Under the pieces are notes generated by a model that searched no databases, was not told the DNA's origin, and worked only from the letters and a program-made list of their open reading frames with translations. The translations under genes and the position numbers were made by a program. Below, piece after piece: positions 56,261 to 64,000 of a stretch of 64,000 nucleotides of DNA (its first letter is position 1; every line of letters starts with the position of its first letter). The stretch comes from Saezia sanguinis (GTDB lineage Bacteria > Pseudomonadota > Gammaproteobacteria > Burkholderiales > Burkholderiaceae_C). The DNA is taken from positions 310,001-374,000 of the forward strand of contig NZ_PQSP01000001.1 of NCBI RefSeq assembly GCF_003991585.1, in the 5' to 3' direction.

Positions 56261-57117
56261 CACAGCCAACCGCCAGTCACGATGTGCAGTTTGTACCTGA
56301 AACAACATCAGCAAAGGTGTTGCGCGGGCTGGAGTTGAGCGCTCTGGATATAGGTTACCGGCACAAAAAGATTTTTGAACAGTTCTCAACGCAGACACCT
56401 GTCAGGCATAGCCAGGTAACCGCGCTGTTGGGACCGAATGGCTGTGGCAAGTCCACCTTGATGAAAGCATTGGCCGGGCTGGTGCATATGCATGGCAGTG
56501 TACGGCTGGACGGGCACGAGATAGGGCACATTTCTTTTGCCGAGCGGGCCCGCAAAATTGTGTACATGCCGCAGACTCTGCCGCCTGCCGTGCACCTGCG
56601 TGTATTTGAAACCGTGTTGGTGGCTGCCAATGCCAGCGCACTTGGCTCAGGTAGCCAGACACAACAGGCGGTACTGGATGATGTGTATGCTTTGCTGGAA
56701 CAGTTAGGGATAACTCATCTGGCGATGCATTATCTGGATCAGCTTTCCGGCGGGCAAAAACAGATGGTGGCATTGGCACAGGCGTTGATCCGCAATCCCC
56801 AGGTGTTGCTGCTGGATGAACCTTTGTCTGCGCTGGATCTGAATTTTCAGGTGCATGTCATGCAGTTGATACGCCAGGTGACGCAGCAGCGGCAGATGGT
56901 GACGCTGGTGGTGTTGCACGATATCAATATTGCATTGCGTGATACCGATGTGGTACTGCTGTTAAAGCCGGGGCAGCTTTATGCACAAGGCTTGCCGCAA
57001 GAGGTCATCACCGACAAGGCTTTGGCCGAAGTGTATGGCGTATCGGCACGGGTGGAAGCCTGTTCCATGGGCAGGCCACAGGTATTTGTTGACGGTCTGG
57101 TGTCTTATGCCATCTGA
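56257..57117 (+). CDS. FecE/FepC-type iron-siderophore ABC ATPase
   Basis: 286 residues. Walker A ALLGPNGCGKSTLMKALAGL, signature LSGGQKQMVALAQALIRNPQ, Walker B VLLLDEPLSALDL and the switch His in VVLHDINIAL. It powers the FecCD permease. The start overlaps the permease stop by 4 nt, showing coupled translation. The first 28 residues are an N-terminal extension ahead of the usual FepC start. Confidence 0.94.
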   Translation: MTQPTASHDVQFVPETTSAKVLRGLELSALDIGYRHKKIFEQFSTQTPVRHSQVTALLGPNGCGKSTLMKALAGLVHMHGSVRLDGHEIGHISFAERARKIVYMPQTLPPAVHLRVFETVLVAANASALGSGSQTQQAVLDDVYALLEQLGITHLAMHYLDQLSGGQKQMVALAQALIRNPQVLLLDEPLSALDLNFQVHVMQLIRQVTQQRQMVTLVVLHDINIALRDTDVVLLLKPGQLYAQGLPQEVITDKALAEVYGVSARVEACSMGRPQVFVDGLVSYAI

Positions 57118-58306
57118 GATCGATTTGAGGGAAAGCAGGGCAGGTTTTGTGAAAAGAGTCATTCAAATTTTGATGCTGGTATGTGTATTTGCCGGATTCA
57201 ACCTTGGCTACGCGGGCCAGCCAGATGCCCAGAATATTGCTGCGCAACCGATTGTGATTACCGATATTGCAGGCCGTACAGTGACATTACCAAAGCCGGC
57301 CTCACGCGTGGTGCTGACCCAGGCTCGGTATTTTCCGGTGCTGGGTATGATTCATCCTGATCCGGTTAGTATTCTGGCCGGCTGGTCGGATGAGTTTAAA
57401 AATTCTTATGCAGAGGAGTATGCCGAGTACCAGGGGCGTTTTCCGGCTATTGACCGCATTCCTGTGGTCGGGCAGCACACTGCAGCCAGTTTTTCAGTGG
57501 AAAGGGCGCTGGCGGTAAAGCCTGATGTGGTGATCATGACCGCGGCGTTTGCGGGTATCCGGCCTAATACAGGCAACGCTGCTGCCAGCAGTTCTCCTTT
57601 GATCCGCAGGTTTGAGGCCGCCGGTGTGCCGGTGGTGGTGGTTGATTTTTTCATAGACCCGCTGAACAACACGGTTCCCAGTATGCGTATCCTGGGGCAG
57701 GTATTGGGTTACCCGGAAAGGGCGCAGGCGTTTATCAGCTACTACGAAACACATATGCAGCGCATAGCGCAGGGGGTTGCGACACTGAAGCACAGGCCCG
57801 ACGTGCTGGTGCATGCCCATGCAGGGGCAACCGGGTGCTGTAATTCTCCCGGGGTGGGTACTTTCAATGAGATGATCCAGTATGCCGGCGGGCATAACAT
57901 TGGGGAAGATGTGCTGCAGACACCTACCGGCCAGCTCGGGCTGGAATACATTATCCGGCGCAACCCCGCAGTGTATGTGGCAACGGGCACCGGAAGCAAC
58001 CGCCTGAAAGGATTGGTGGTGGGGGCTGACGTTGCACCGGCTGATGCGCAGCAGAGTCTGCGCCGGGTCGTGCAGCAGTCGCGCTTGCAGCCGATTATGG
58101 CGGTTCAGAGCGGTAATGCGCATGGCATTTGGCATGGGTTTAATGATTCGCCGTTGAATGTGGTGTTTATTGAGGCTTTGGCCACCTGGATCAATCCGGA
58201 TGCATTCAGTGACGTTTCAGCCCAGAAGACACTGGATGAAATCAGTGAGCGTTTTCTGCTGGTGCCGATGCACGGCACTTATCTGATTGACTGGGAAAAG
58301 CCGTGA
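57107..58306 (+). CDS. Periplasmic iron-siderophore binding protein (FecB/FhuD-like)
   Basis: About 399 residues from this ATG, which overlaps the ATPase gene. A GTG at 57149 with AGG-rich sequence upstream gives a cleaner signal peptide (VKRVIQILMLVCVFAGFNLG) and may be the true start. The mature protein begins PIVITDIAGRTVTLPKPASR, a TroA/FecB-type fold, and contains FNEMIQYAGGHNIGEDVLQT. The cysteine pair in ATGCCNSPG is unusual. Delivers ferric siderophore to the permease. The 3' end overlaps the esterase gene as GTGA. Confidence 0.88.
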   Translation: MPSEIDLRESRAGFVKRVIQILMLVCVFAGFNLGYAGQPDAQNIAAQPIVITDIAGRTVTLPKPASRVVLTQARYFPVLGMIHPDPVSILAGWSDEFKNSYAEEYAEYQGRFPAIDRIPVVGQHTAASFSVERALAVKPDVVIMTAAFAGIRPNTGNAAASSSPLIRRFEAAGVPVVVVDFFIDPLNNTVPSMRILGQVLGYPERAQAFISYYETHMQRIAQGVATLKHRPDVLVHAHAGATGCCNSPGVGTFNEMIQYAGGHNIGEDVLQTPTGQLGLEYIIRRNPAVYVATGTGSNRLKGLVVGADVAPADAQQSLRRVVQQSRLQPIMAVQSGNAHGIWHGFNDSPLNVVFIEALATWINPDAFSDVSAQKTLDEISERFLLVPMHGTYLIDWEKP

Positions 58307-59169
58307 CAGCCCTTGAGTTCAGGAAAGTTGCAGCAGGACATGCCGGCATGGGGTTTGACGCCATTGAAGAATGCCTGCTGTTTTCTGCCGATGGTTTGCG
58401 GCGTTACCGGATGCAGATCGGCATTCCGGCTGGCATAGAGCCTGAGGCCGGTTTTCCGGTGCTGTTCATGCTGGATGGCAATGCGGTTTTTGAGCGTTTG
58501 CGCCATTCTGAACAGCAGCCTGCTGGCCCGGTATTAGTGGTGGGGATCGGGTACGACACAGAGGTTACTTTTGTTGCCGATGGCCGTGCTTTTGACTATA
58601 CGCCCCCCATTGCCAATGTGACCAACCTGCGCGACCCGCGGGTACCGACGCGCAAAGCGGGCGGGGCTGATGCGTTTATCCGGTTGCTGTCTGATACCAT
58701 CATGCCTGTCATTTTTGAACGCTATCATGTCCGCCAGAACGCAACAGCTCTTTATGGGCACTCCTATGGTGCCTTGTGCGTTCTGCATACCCTGTTTACG
58801 CATACCGAACTGTTTCAGCACTGGATTGCGGTCAGCCCCTCTTTATGGTGGCATGACCGCCATATCGAAAAAGAAACGGCTGCTTATGTGGCTCAGGCAC
58901 AGCATTTGCCTGCATCGGTCACCCTGATGGCAGGAACCGATGAACAACTGCGCCAGCAACCCATTGGTGTTTGCGGCATCACGGAGGCCAACAGACCGGC
59001 TGGCATCCCCACATTGCCCTGGGTGGAGTCTTTGGCAGGTCAACTGGCGGCTGTGCCTGAACTGGATGTGACGTTTTTAGCCCTACCCGGAGCGGACCAC
59101 CGGGGAGCGTTGCACATGTCAATTTTCAAGGCTATGGAAGTCGTATCTTCGCGTTTTAATGCGGGTTGA
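58303..59169 (+). CDS. Siderophore esterase (IroE/Fes-like alpha/beta hydrolase)
   Basis: 288 residues from a GTG overlapping the previous stop. ATALYGHSYGALCVLHTLFT holds the serine nucleophile, FPVLFMLDGNAVFERL the oxyanion loop, and LPGADHRGALHMS the catalytic His; this matches IroE/BesA and Fes-type trilactone esterases. There is no signal peptide, so it would act in the cytoplasm, cleaving imported ferric siderophore to free iron. Its place at the end of the import operon agrees. Confidence 0.85.
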   Translation: MTALEFRKVAAGHAGMGFDAIEECLLFSADGLRRYRMQIGIPAGIEPEAGFPVLFMLDGNAVFERLRHSEQQPAGPVLVVGIGYDTEVTFVADGRAFDYTPPIANVTNLRDPRVPTRKAGGADAFIRLLSDTIMPVIFERYHVRQNATALYGHSYGALCVLHTLFTHTELFQHWIAVSPSLWWHDRHIEKETAAYVAQAQHLPASVTLMAGTDEQLRQQPIGVCGITEANRPAGIPTLPWVESLAGQLAAVPELDVTFLALPGADHRGALHMSIFKAMEVVSSRFNAG

Positions 59170-59264
59170 TTGCAGCGGGCTTTTAGGTGCTGTTGTCAAT
59201 GTCCAAAAGACATCCTACAAATCGTAGGGGTTTATCTCAAATGTAGAGGCTATGCATTTAAAAT

Positions 59265-59283
59265 GCAAATGATTATTATTATC
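59265..59283 (+). promoter_or_regulatory. Fur-box-like site upstream of the siderophore biosynthesis genes
   Basis: GCAAATGATTATTATTATC matches 15 of 19 positions of the Fur consensus and lies ~125 nt before the phosphopantetheinyl transferase start. It implies that biosynthesis is induced by iron limitation. Confidence 0.65.
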
Positions 59284-59407
59284 GTTTATAGAACAACTAA
59301 CCACGTCTATCTCTGCATGACAGGCAGCAGGCTTGCGCATTAGCAGGTTCGCTTGCTGGAATAAATCTGTAGTACTACCCAATATGCAGGCACAGCAGGT
59401 TAGCCAA

Positions 59408-60202
59408 ATGAATGGCGTGAACAATCGAGTGACAGAATTTTCACATGATTTGTGCTCTGAACAGACACATCAAAGCAAAAAAGTGGATGTATGGCTTTGC
59501 CGTACCGATGCTTTTTCAATGGTGGAAGAGCTGCTGCCGTTTTTGAGCCCGCCAGAGCAGATGCGGGCACAAGCGCTCCGGCAGAAATCTGCACAACTCT
59601 CTTATGTTGTTGTGCATGCATTGCTGCGCTATCTGCTCAGCCATGTCTGGGGTTGTCAGCCGCCGGAAGCTTTTGAGCAGGGGCTTTATGGCAAACCGTC
59701 CATCAAAGGAGCACCTCTGCATTTCAGTTTGTCTCATACCGACGGGCTGGTTGCTGTTGCGGTAGGCCATGTGCCAGTGGGGGTGGATGTAGAGTCACGC
59801 CTGGTTGATAACCCTCTGACTCTGGCGCAGGCGTGTTTTGCTGAAGCGGAGCTGCTGGCGCTCAGAGTATCGGATGACCCGGCACGGATGTTCCGGCATT
59901 ACTGGTGCATGAAAGAAGCCGTTGTCAAAGCCACTGGTGCGGGCATGAGCCAGCCATTGAACACATTTTCTGTACCTTCTGATGCAGCCTCGGAAAATGC
60001 ATGGTGCTCAGTGCAACTGCTTTCAGGTCAGCATGTCAACGTCAGGCCTGTGGCAGTTCCGGCCATGTGGAATGCCGCAGTGGCCGTTATGCAGGCGAGT
60101 TCAGAACCGTTGGACAGCGTGGCTTTCAGGACACACTGGATTGAAGGCAAAGCGCTTGCTGATGATTTCAAATGCGATGCCACATTAACGCACAACATGT
60201 AG
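59408..60202 (+). CDS. 4'-phosphopantetheinyl transferase (Sfp/EntD-type)
   Basis: Arms carrier proteins with phosphopantetheine from CoA. 264 residues from the ATG at 59408, which has AGCAGG 9 nt upstream; the frame is open to 59333 (TTG) and ATG 59384. Motifs: LYGKPSIKGAPLHFSLSHTD, VPVGVDVESR (magnesium site) and HYWCMKEAVVKATGAGM (catalytic Glu/Lys). As the first gene after the Fur site it should modify the carrier protein and NRPS downstream. The next gene starts 31 nt later. Confidence 0.92.
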   Translation: MNGVNNRVTEFSHDLCSEQTHQSKKVDVWLCRTDAFSMVEELLPFLSPPEQMRAQALRQKSAQLSYVVVHALLRYLLSHVWGCQPPEAFEQGLYGKPSIKGAPLHFSLSHTDGLVAVAVGHVPVGVDVESRLVDNPLTLAQACFAEAELLALRVSDDPARMFRHYWCMKEAVVKATGAGMSQPLNTFSVPSDAASENAWCSVQLLSGQHVNVRPVAVPAMWNAAVAVMQASSEPLDSVAFRTHWIEGKALADDFKCDATLTHNM

Positions 60203-60233
60203 ATAGCATCACAAAAGCAAAGGTGAAAACAAT

Positions 60234-61883
60234 ATGATTCCAGCAGAACAGAAATGGCCTGCAGAGTTTGTAGAAAAGTACCGGGCCAAAGGCTACTGGC
60301 GGGGTGAAACGTTCGGGCAGATTCTGCGCGACAGGGCACAGCAGTATGGCGACAAGGTTGCTGTGATAGACGAATACGGCCAGCAGTTAACGTATGCGCA
60401 ACTGGATGAACAGGCTGACGCGCTGGCACGGGGTTTTCTGGAGATGGGTCTGAAAAAAGGGGACCGGGTTGTGGTGCATATGCCGAACAAGGCACAGTTC
60501 TTCCCGGTCATCTTTGCGTTGTTCCGTGCCGGTATGTTGCCGGTATATGCGCTGGCAGCGCACCGCATTACAGAGGTGGAGCATTTTGCGAAAACCGCGC
60601 AGGCTTGTGCTTATGTGATTGCAGACCAGGTTGATCAGTTTGATTACCGGCAACTGGCTGCCGAGCTGCAGCAAAAAGTGCCTGAGGTGCAAAAAGTGAT
60701 TGTGGTGGGCGATGCCGGGCCGGAATTTACGTCGTACGACCAGGTGATGGCTTTGGGCAGGGCATCAAAGCTGCAGCCGCAGGAGCCGCACCCGCAGGAG
60801 GTGGCTTTCTTGCAAATTTCCGGTGGCAGCACCGGGCTTTCCAAACTGATTCCGCGCACGCATGATGATTACATTTACACCCTGCGTGAAAGCAATCGCA
60901 TTTGCAATGTCACGCAGGACAGTGTTTTCCTGGTGGTGATACCTGTTTCACACAACTATTCAATGAGTTCTCCGGGCAGTCTGGGCGCGTTGTATGCCGG
61001 GGCCAAAGTGGTGCTGGCAGCCTCTCCCAGCCCGGAACGGGCATTTGCGCTGATTGAGCGCGAAAAGGTGACCATTACCGCGCTGGTGCCGCCGTTGCTG
61101 CTGGTGTGGCTGCAGGCTGCACCACATAATCAGTATGATATTTCCAGCCTGGAAGTGGTGCTGGTTGGCGGAGCCAAGCTGACGGCAGAAGTGGCCAAAC
61201 GGGTACGCCCGGTGCTGAACACGCAGTTGCAACAGGTGTTTGGCATGGCTGAGGGGCTGGTGAACTATACGCGGCTGGATGATCCGGACGAGGTGGTGAT
61301 TCATACGCAGGGCCGGCCAATCAGCTCGGATGATGAAATTCTGCTGCTGGACGACCAAGGCAACCCGGTTCCGCAAGGAGAGCCAGGTTACCTGTATACA
61401 CGCGGGCCGTATACCATTCGTGCCTATCACAATAACCCGTCAGCCAACGCGCGCTCGTTTACCGATGATGGTTATTACATCACGGGCGACGTGGCAGTGA
61501 TGACGCCTGAAGGCAACCTGGAAGTGCGTGGCCGCGCCAATGACCACATCAACCGGGCTGGGGAAAAAATATCGGCCGAAGAGATTGAAGACCATCTGCT
61601 GGCGCATCCGCAGGTGTTTGATGCGGCAGTTGTATCAATACCTGATGAATACTTGGGCGAGCGCTCCTGTGCGTTCATTATTCCTAATGGCGAAAAGCCG
61701 CGCGCCGTGGAGATCAAACAGTGGATTCGTTCGCGTGGACTGGCGGATTTTAAGGTGCCGGACCAGGTTGTGTTTGTAGAGCACTTTATTGAAACGGCAG
61801 TTGGCAAAACCAGCCGCAAGGAATTGCGCGCCGCGCTGCGTGAGCAGTTGCAGGCGCAGGAACAGTCTGCGGCCAAAGTCTGA
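60234..61883 (+). CDS. entE: Aryl-acid AMP ligase (2,3-dihydroxybenzoate-AMP ligase, EntE/DhbE-like)
   Basis: Activates an aryl acid as adenylate and loads it on an aryl carrier protein; 549 residues. It follows EntE: LQISGGSTGLSKLIPRTHDD (P-loop), VSHNYSMSSPGSLGALYAGA, QQVFGMAEGLVNYTRLDD and GRANDHINRAGEKISAEEIE, then GKTSRKEL with the catalytic Lys. In the substrate pocket, the His-Asn pair and the serine two positions before the Pro fit 2,3-dihydroxybenzoate; salicylate ligases commonly have Cys there. Substrate assignment is inference. It lies between the PPTase and carrier protein genes. Confidence 0.92.
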   Translation: MIPAEQKWPAEFVEKYRAKGYWRGETFGQILRDRAQQYGDKVAVIDEYGQQLTYAQLDEQADALARGFLEMGLKKGDRVVVHMPNKAQFFPVIFALFRAGMLPVYALAAHRITEVEHFAKTAQACAYVIADQVDQFDYRQLAAELQQKVPEVQKVIVVGDAGPEFTSYDQVMALGRASKLQPQEPHPQEVAFLQISGGSTGLSKLIPRTHDDYIYTLRESNRICNVTQDSVFLVVIPVSHNYSMSSPGSLGALYAGAKVVLAASPSPERAFALIEREKVTITALVPPLLLVWLQAAPHNQYDISSLEVVLVGGAKLTAEVAKRVRPVLNTQLQQVFGMAEGLVNYTRLDDPDEVVIHTQGRPISSDDEILLLDDQGNPVPQGEPGYLYTRGPYTIRAYHNNPSANARSFTDDGYYITGDVAVMTPEGNLEVRGRANDHINRAGEKISAEEIEDHLLAHPQVFDAAVVSIPDEYLGERSCAFIIPNGEKPRAVEIKQWIRSRGLADFKVPDQVVFVEHFIETAVGKTSRKELRAALREQLQAQEQSAAKV

Positions 61884-61930
61884 GTGCGCAGAATGTGCTG
61901 AGTATGAATTATGAGTAGAAAGAATAAACA

Positions 61931-62185
61931 ATGACAACAACCCCATCACCCATACTGACCCTGGAGCGTATGCGCGAGGATATTGCCAAGGTTTTGCATG
62001 AGGATGCCTCTGAAATTCGGGACGATGACAACCTGATTGATCTGGGGCTGGATTCCATCAGGGCGATGACGTTGCTGACACGCTGGCGCGAGGCGGGTGC
62101 GCATATTGACTTTGCCGATATGGCGCAGCGCCCTGAACTGGGGTACTGGTGGCGGTTGGTGAGAGATGGGTTGCCGCAAAATTGA
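61931..62185 (+). CDS. Free-standing aryl carrier protein
   Basis: 84 residues. DNLIDLGLDSIRAMTLLTRW carries the phosphopantetheine-accepting Ser, and ELGYWWRLV resembles the C-terminal ArCP of EntB/VibB/DhbB. Here it is a separate small gene without the isochorismatase domain, so the isochorismatase must be encoded elsewhere. It shuttles the aryl group from the ligase to the NRPS. The NRPS starts 13 nt later. Confidence 0.9.
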   Translation: MTTTPSPILTLERMREDIAKVLHEDASEIRDDDNLIDLGLDSIRAMTLLTRWREAGAHIDFADMAQRPELGYWWRLVRDGLPQN

Positions 62186-62198
62186 ATGACAGGATCGA

Positions 62199-64000
62199 AT
62201 GATAAAAGGGCTGACGGGCAGGATGCGCAAAACTTCTGACAATATGGGATCGGCTTCCGGACACAATGCTGTCAACGGCTCTAATGGTCCGACAGCTCAC
62301 ACCGGTGCCAGACAGATGATGCGGCTGACGCAGGCGCAGGAAGGCTTGTGGTACGGTCAAAGCCTTGATCCGCAAAATCCGATATACAACACTGGAGAAT
62401 ATATTGAGATTCGCGGGCCGCTGGATGTGGTGCGGTTTACGGCGGCAGTCAACCAGGTCATGGCGGAAGCGGATGCTGTGGCGTTGCAGGTACAGGATTC
62501 ACCCCAAGGGCCAGTGCAATGGATCAATGAAAAACAGCGCCCGCAATTACAGCTGATTGATTTGCGCGGCGAAGTTGATCCTGCGGCAACGGCAAAAGCG
62601 CACATGGATGCAGATATGAATACGCCGCTGGATCTGGCGCGTGACGCGCTGACAGCGCAGCGTCTGTACCAACTGGCAGATGACCATTTTTACTGGTATG
62701 AGCGTATTCATCACCTGCTGACCGATGCGTGGGGGCAGTCGCTGATCAATACCCATGTGGCTGCTTTGTACCGGGGTGATGCCGACCGCCAGCCGCTGAC
62801 GCCTTATGATGTCTGGCTGAGTGACGATGCCGCTTATCGCGATTCTGCAAAAGAAAAAGACGATGCCGGTTACTGGCGTCAGGTGTTTGAACAAACGCCC
62901 ATGGTGGCTGACCTGACATTCGGGCATGGCGAGGTTGCCATTACGGCAGATACAGCCATTCGCATTCAGGACGTCATGCCTGATGCATTTGAGCAGCATC
63001 TGGCCCAGTTGTGTGAGCGGGATAATCTGGCCTGGCCCGATGTTCTGACGGCACTGGCGGCGGCGTATATCTGCCGCCATACGGCCAACAGTGAAACGGT
63101 CATTGGTGTACCGCACATGGGGCGCATGGGGCAGGCCTGCGCACGCATACCGGCGACGGTCATGAATGTGTTGCCCTTGCGTGTGCTGGTTCAGGAAGAA
63201 AAACCACTGACAGCGTTTTTGCTGGATGTGAGCAGGCAGTTGCGCCAGGTACGCCGTCATGGGCGCTACCGCAGCGAACAGTTGCGCCGCGACCTGGGGC
63301 TGCTGGGCGGGCATAAACGTTTATATGGCCCATCGGTCAATATTCTGCCGTTTGATTGTGCGCAGCTTGATCTGCCGGGGCTGCAAACCATTCGCCATAC
63401 ACTGGGCAATGGGCCGGTGGAGGATCTGACCATCACTTTCCGTGCCGACGCACTGGGGCGCGGCATCCGGATTGAGCTGGATGCAAACCCACAGCGCTAC
63501 AGCCAGATGGATGTACGCACGCATGTGCAGCGTTTGATGCATTTTTTAAATGCAGCACTTAACGCACAGACACTGGCACAGGTGCCTACACTCACGCCGG
63601 TGGAAGCCAAGCACTGGGTTTGCACCTGCAACAACACTGCGCATGATGTGCCACAGACCACGCTGGTGCATCTGATGGCACAGCGTTGGGAGCAAACACC
63701 CCAGGCGGTGGCGCTGTCGTATGAAGGCACACAACTGACCTATGCGCAACTGGAAGCCATAACCCGACAACTAGCGCAGCGCATGCGCCAGGCAGGGGTA
63801 GGGCCAGGCGATCTGGTTGCTGTGGCAATTCCGCGTTCGCTTGAACTGGTACTGGCATTGGTTGCCGTATTGCGTGCCGGTGCAGCCTATTTGCCGCTGG
63901 ATGTTGAATACCCGGCAGAGCGTATTGCAACCATAGTACACGCGGCAAGTCCCCGGCTGGCGTTAAGCCATGCGTCAACCCGGCATATTCTTCCAGGTGA
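62199..64000 (+). CDS. Non-ribosomal peptide synthetase, EntF-like (5' part; runs off window)
   Basis: At least 600 residues: a short linker, a condensation domain from MMRLTQAQEGLWYGQSLDPQ, with the active-site segment IHHLLTDAWGQSL, then an adenylation domain starting at LTYAQLEAI, with core motif A2-type LVAVLRAGAAYLPLDVEYPA. The HHxxxDG motif here reads HHLLTDA, with Ala for the final Gly. The ATG at 62199 has AGGA 4 nt upstream. It probably condenses the carrier-bound aryl acid with an amino acid; which amino acid cannot be seen, since the specificity region is beyond the window. Confidence 0.9.
   Translation, partial: MIKGLTGRMRKTSDNMGSASGHNAVNGSNGPTAHTGARQMMRLTQAQEGLWYGQSLDPQNPIYNTGEYIEIRGPLDVVRFTAAVNQVMAEADAVALQVQDSPQGPVQWINEKQRPQLQLIDLRGEVDPAATAKAHMDADMNTPLDLARDALTAQRLYQLADDHFYWYERIHHLLTDAWGQSLINTHVAALYRGDADRQPLTPYDVWLSDDAAYRDSAKEKDDAGYWRQVFEQTPMVADLTFGHGEVAITADTAIRIQDVMPDAFEQHLAQLCERDNLAWPDVLTALAAAYICRHTANSETVIGVPHMGRMGQACARIPATVMNVLPLRVLVQEEKPLTAFLLDVSRQLRQVRRHGRYRSEQLRRDLGLLGGHKRLYGPSVNILPFDCAQLDLPGLQTIRHTLGNGPVEDLTITFRADALGRGIRIELDANPQRYSQMDVRTHVQRLMHFLNAALNAQTLAQVPTLTPVEAKHWVCTCNNTAHDVPQTTLVHLMAQRWEQTPQAVALSYEGTQLTYAQLEAITRQLAQRMRQAGVGPGDLVAVAIPRSLELVLALVAVLRAGAAYLPLDVEYPAERIATIVHAASPRLALSHASTRHILPG

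Overview
The window looks like a chromosome segment of a betaproteobacterium of the Alcaligenaceae (Bordetella/Achromobacter/Advenella group). The left end carries the housekeeping order ppiB - ppiA-like - cysS - HhH-GPD glycosylase - accA - tilS - lysC - tRNA-Ser(GCT), which I recall as typical of that family. Base composition looks close to 50 % G+C by eye, much lower than Bordetella, so an Advenella-like genus is my best guess (inference only).

Layout. (1) 1-7.1 kb: conserved core genes ending in tRNA-Ser and a clear terminator. (2) 7.1-12.1 kb: an accessory stretch with a three-haem YhjA-type cytochrome c peroxidase plus a small secreted protein, a flavin-reductase-like protein, relics of an IS3-type OrfA and of a tyrosine integrase, and small holin-like membrane proteins. 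This resembles an eroded island or prophage beside a tRNA gene. (3) 12.3-30.4 kb: a large polymorphic-toxin locus. A secreted SdrD-B-repeat protein, a 47-residue ORF, a secreted double rhodanese-like protein without catalytic cysteine, a giant nidogen/Ig-like protein broken at a G8 tract, and a Sec-exported RHS protein with a variable C-terminal tip all run in one direction. Downstream comes an ankyrin protein (probable immunity), then AT-rich small immunity-like genes separated by decayed pieces of the RHS core. This is the classic trace of toxin-tip exchange. (4) 30.6-34.8 kb: an arsRCDA-acr3 arsenic operon with a near-consensus promoter and a palindromic operator. (5) 34.9-39.8 kb: a LysR regulator, an NAD(P)-binding protein, two secreted alpha/beta hydrolases and an SDR reductase. 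(6) 40.3-50.9 kb: a 3518-residue autotransporter built from ~1.8 kb super-repeats, with a strong terminator. (7) 51.0-64.0 kb: an iron-acquisition region with Fur-box-like sites. It holds tonB-exbB-exbD, an AAHS-type MFS transporter, a FecCD/ATPase/binding-protein importer, a siderophore esterase, a phosphopantetheinyl transferase, an EntE-like ligase, a free-standing aryl carrier protein and the start of an EntF-like NRPS that runs off the window.

How parts work together. The iron region encodes activation of an aryl acid (probably 2,3-dihydroxybenzoate) by the EntE-like ligase, loading onto the aryl carrier protein (armed by the PPTase) and condensation by the NRPS. Uptake would be powered by TonB-ExbBD, with transport by the ABC importer and iron release by the esterase. 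The arsenic operon couples reduction (ArsC), metallochaperone-fed ATPase (ArsD/ArsA) and efflux (Acr3). The RHS locus probably builds a surface or secreted contact toxin whose partner genes are unusual.

Most interesting points: the G8 tract that splits the Ig-like partner gene, the partner genes of the RHS toxin, the immunity/RHS-relic array, and a ~266-bp element with near-perfect terminal inverted repeats that ends next to the start codon of the FecCD permease. All calls come from reading sequence; no database search was possible.
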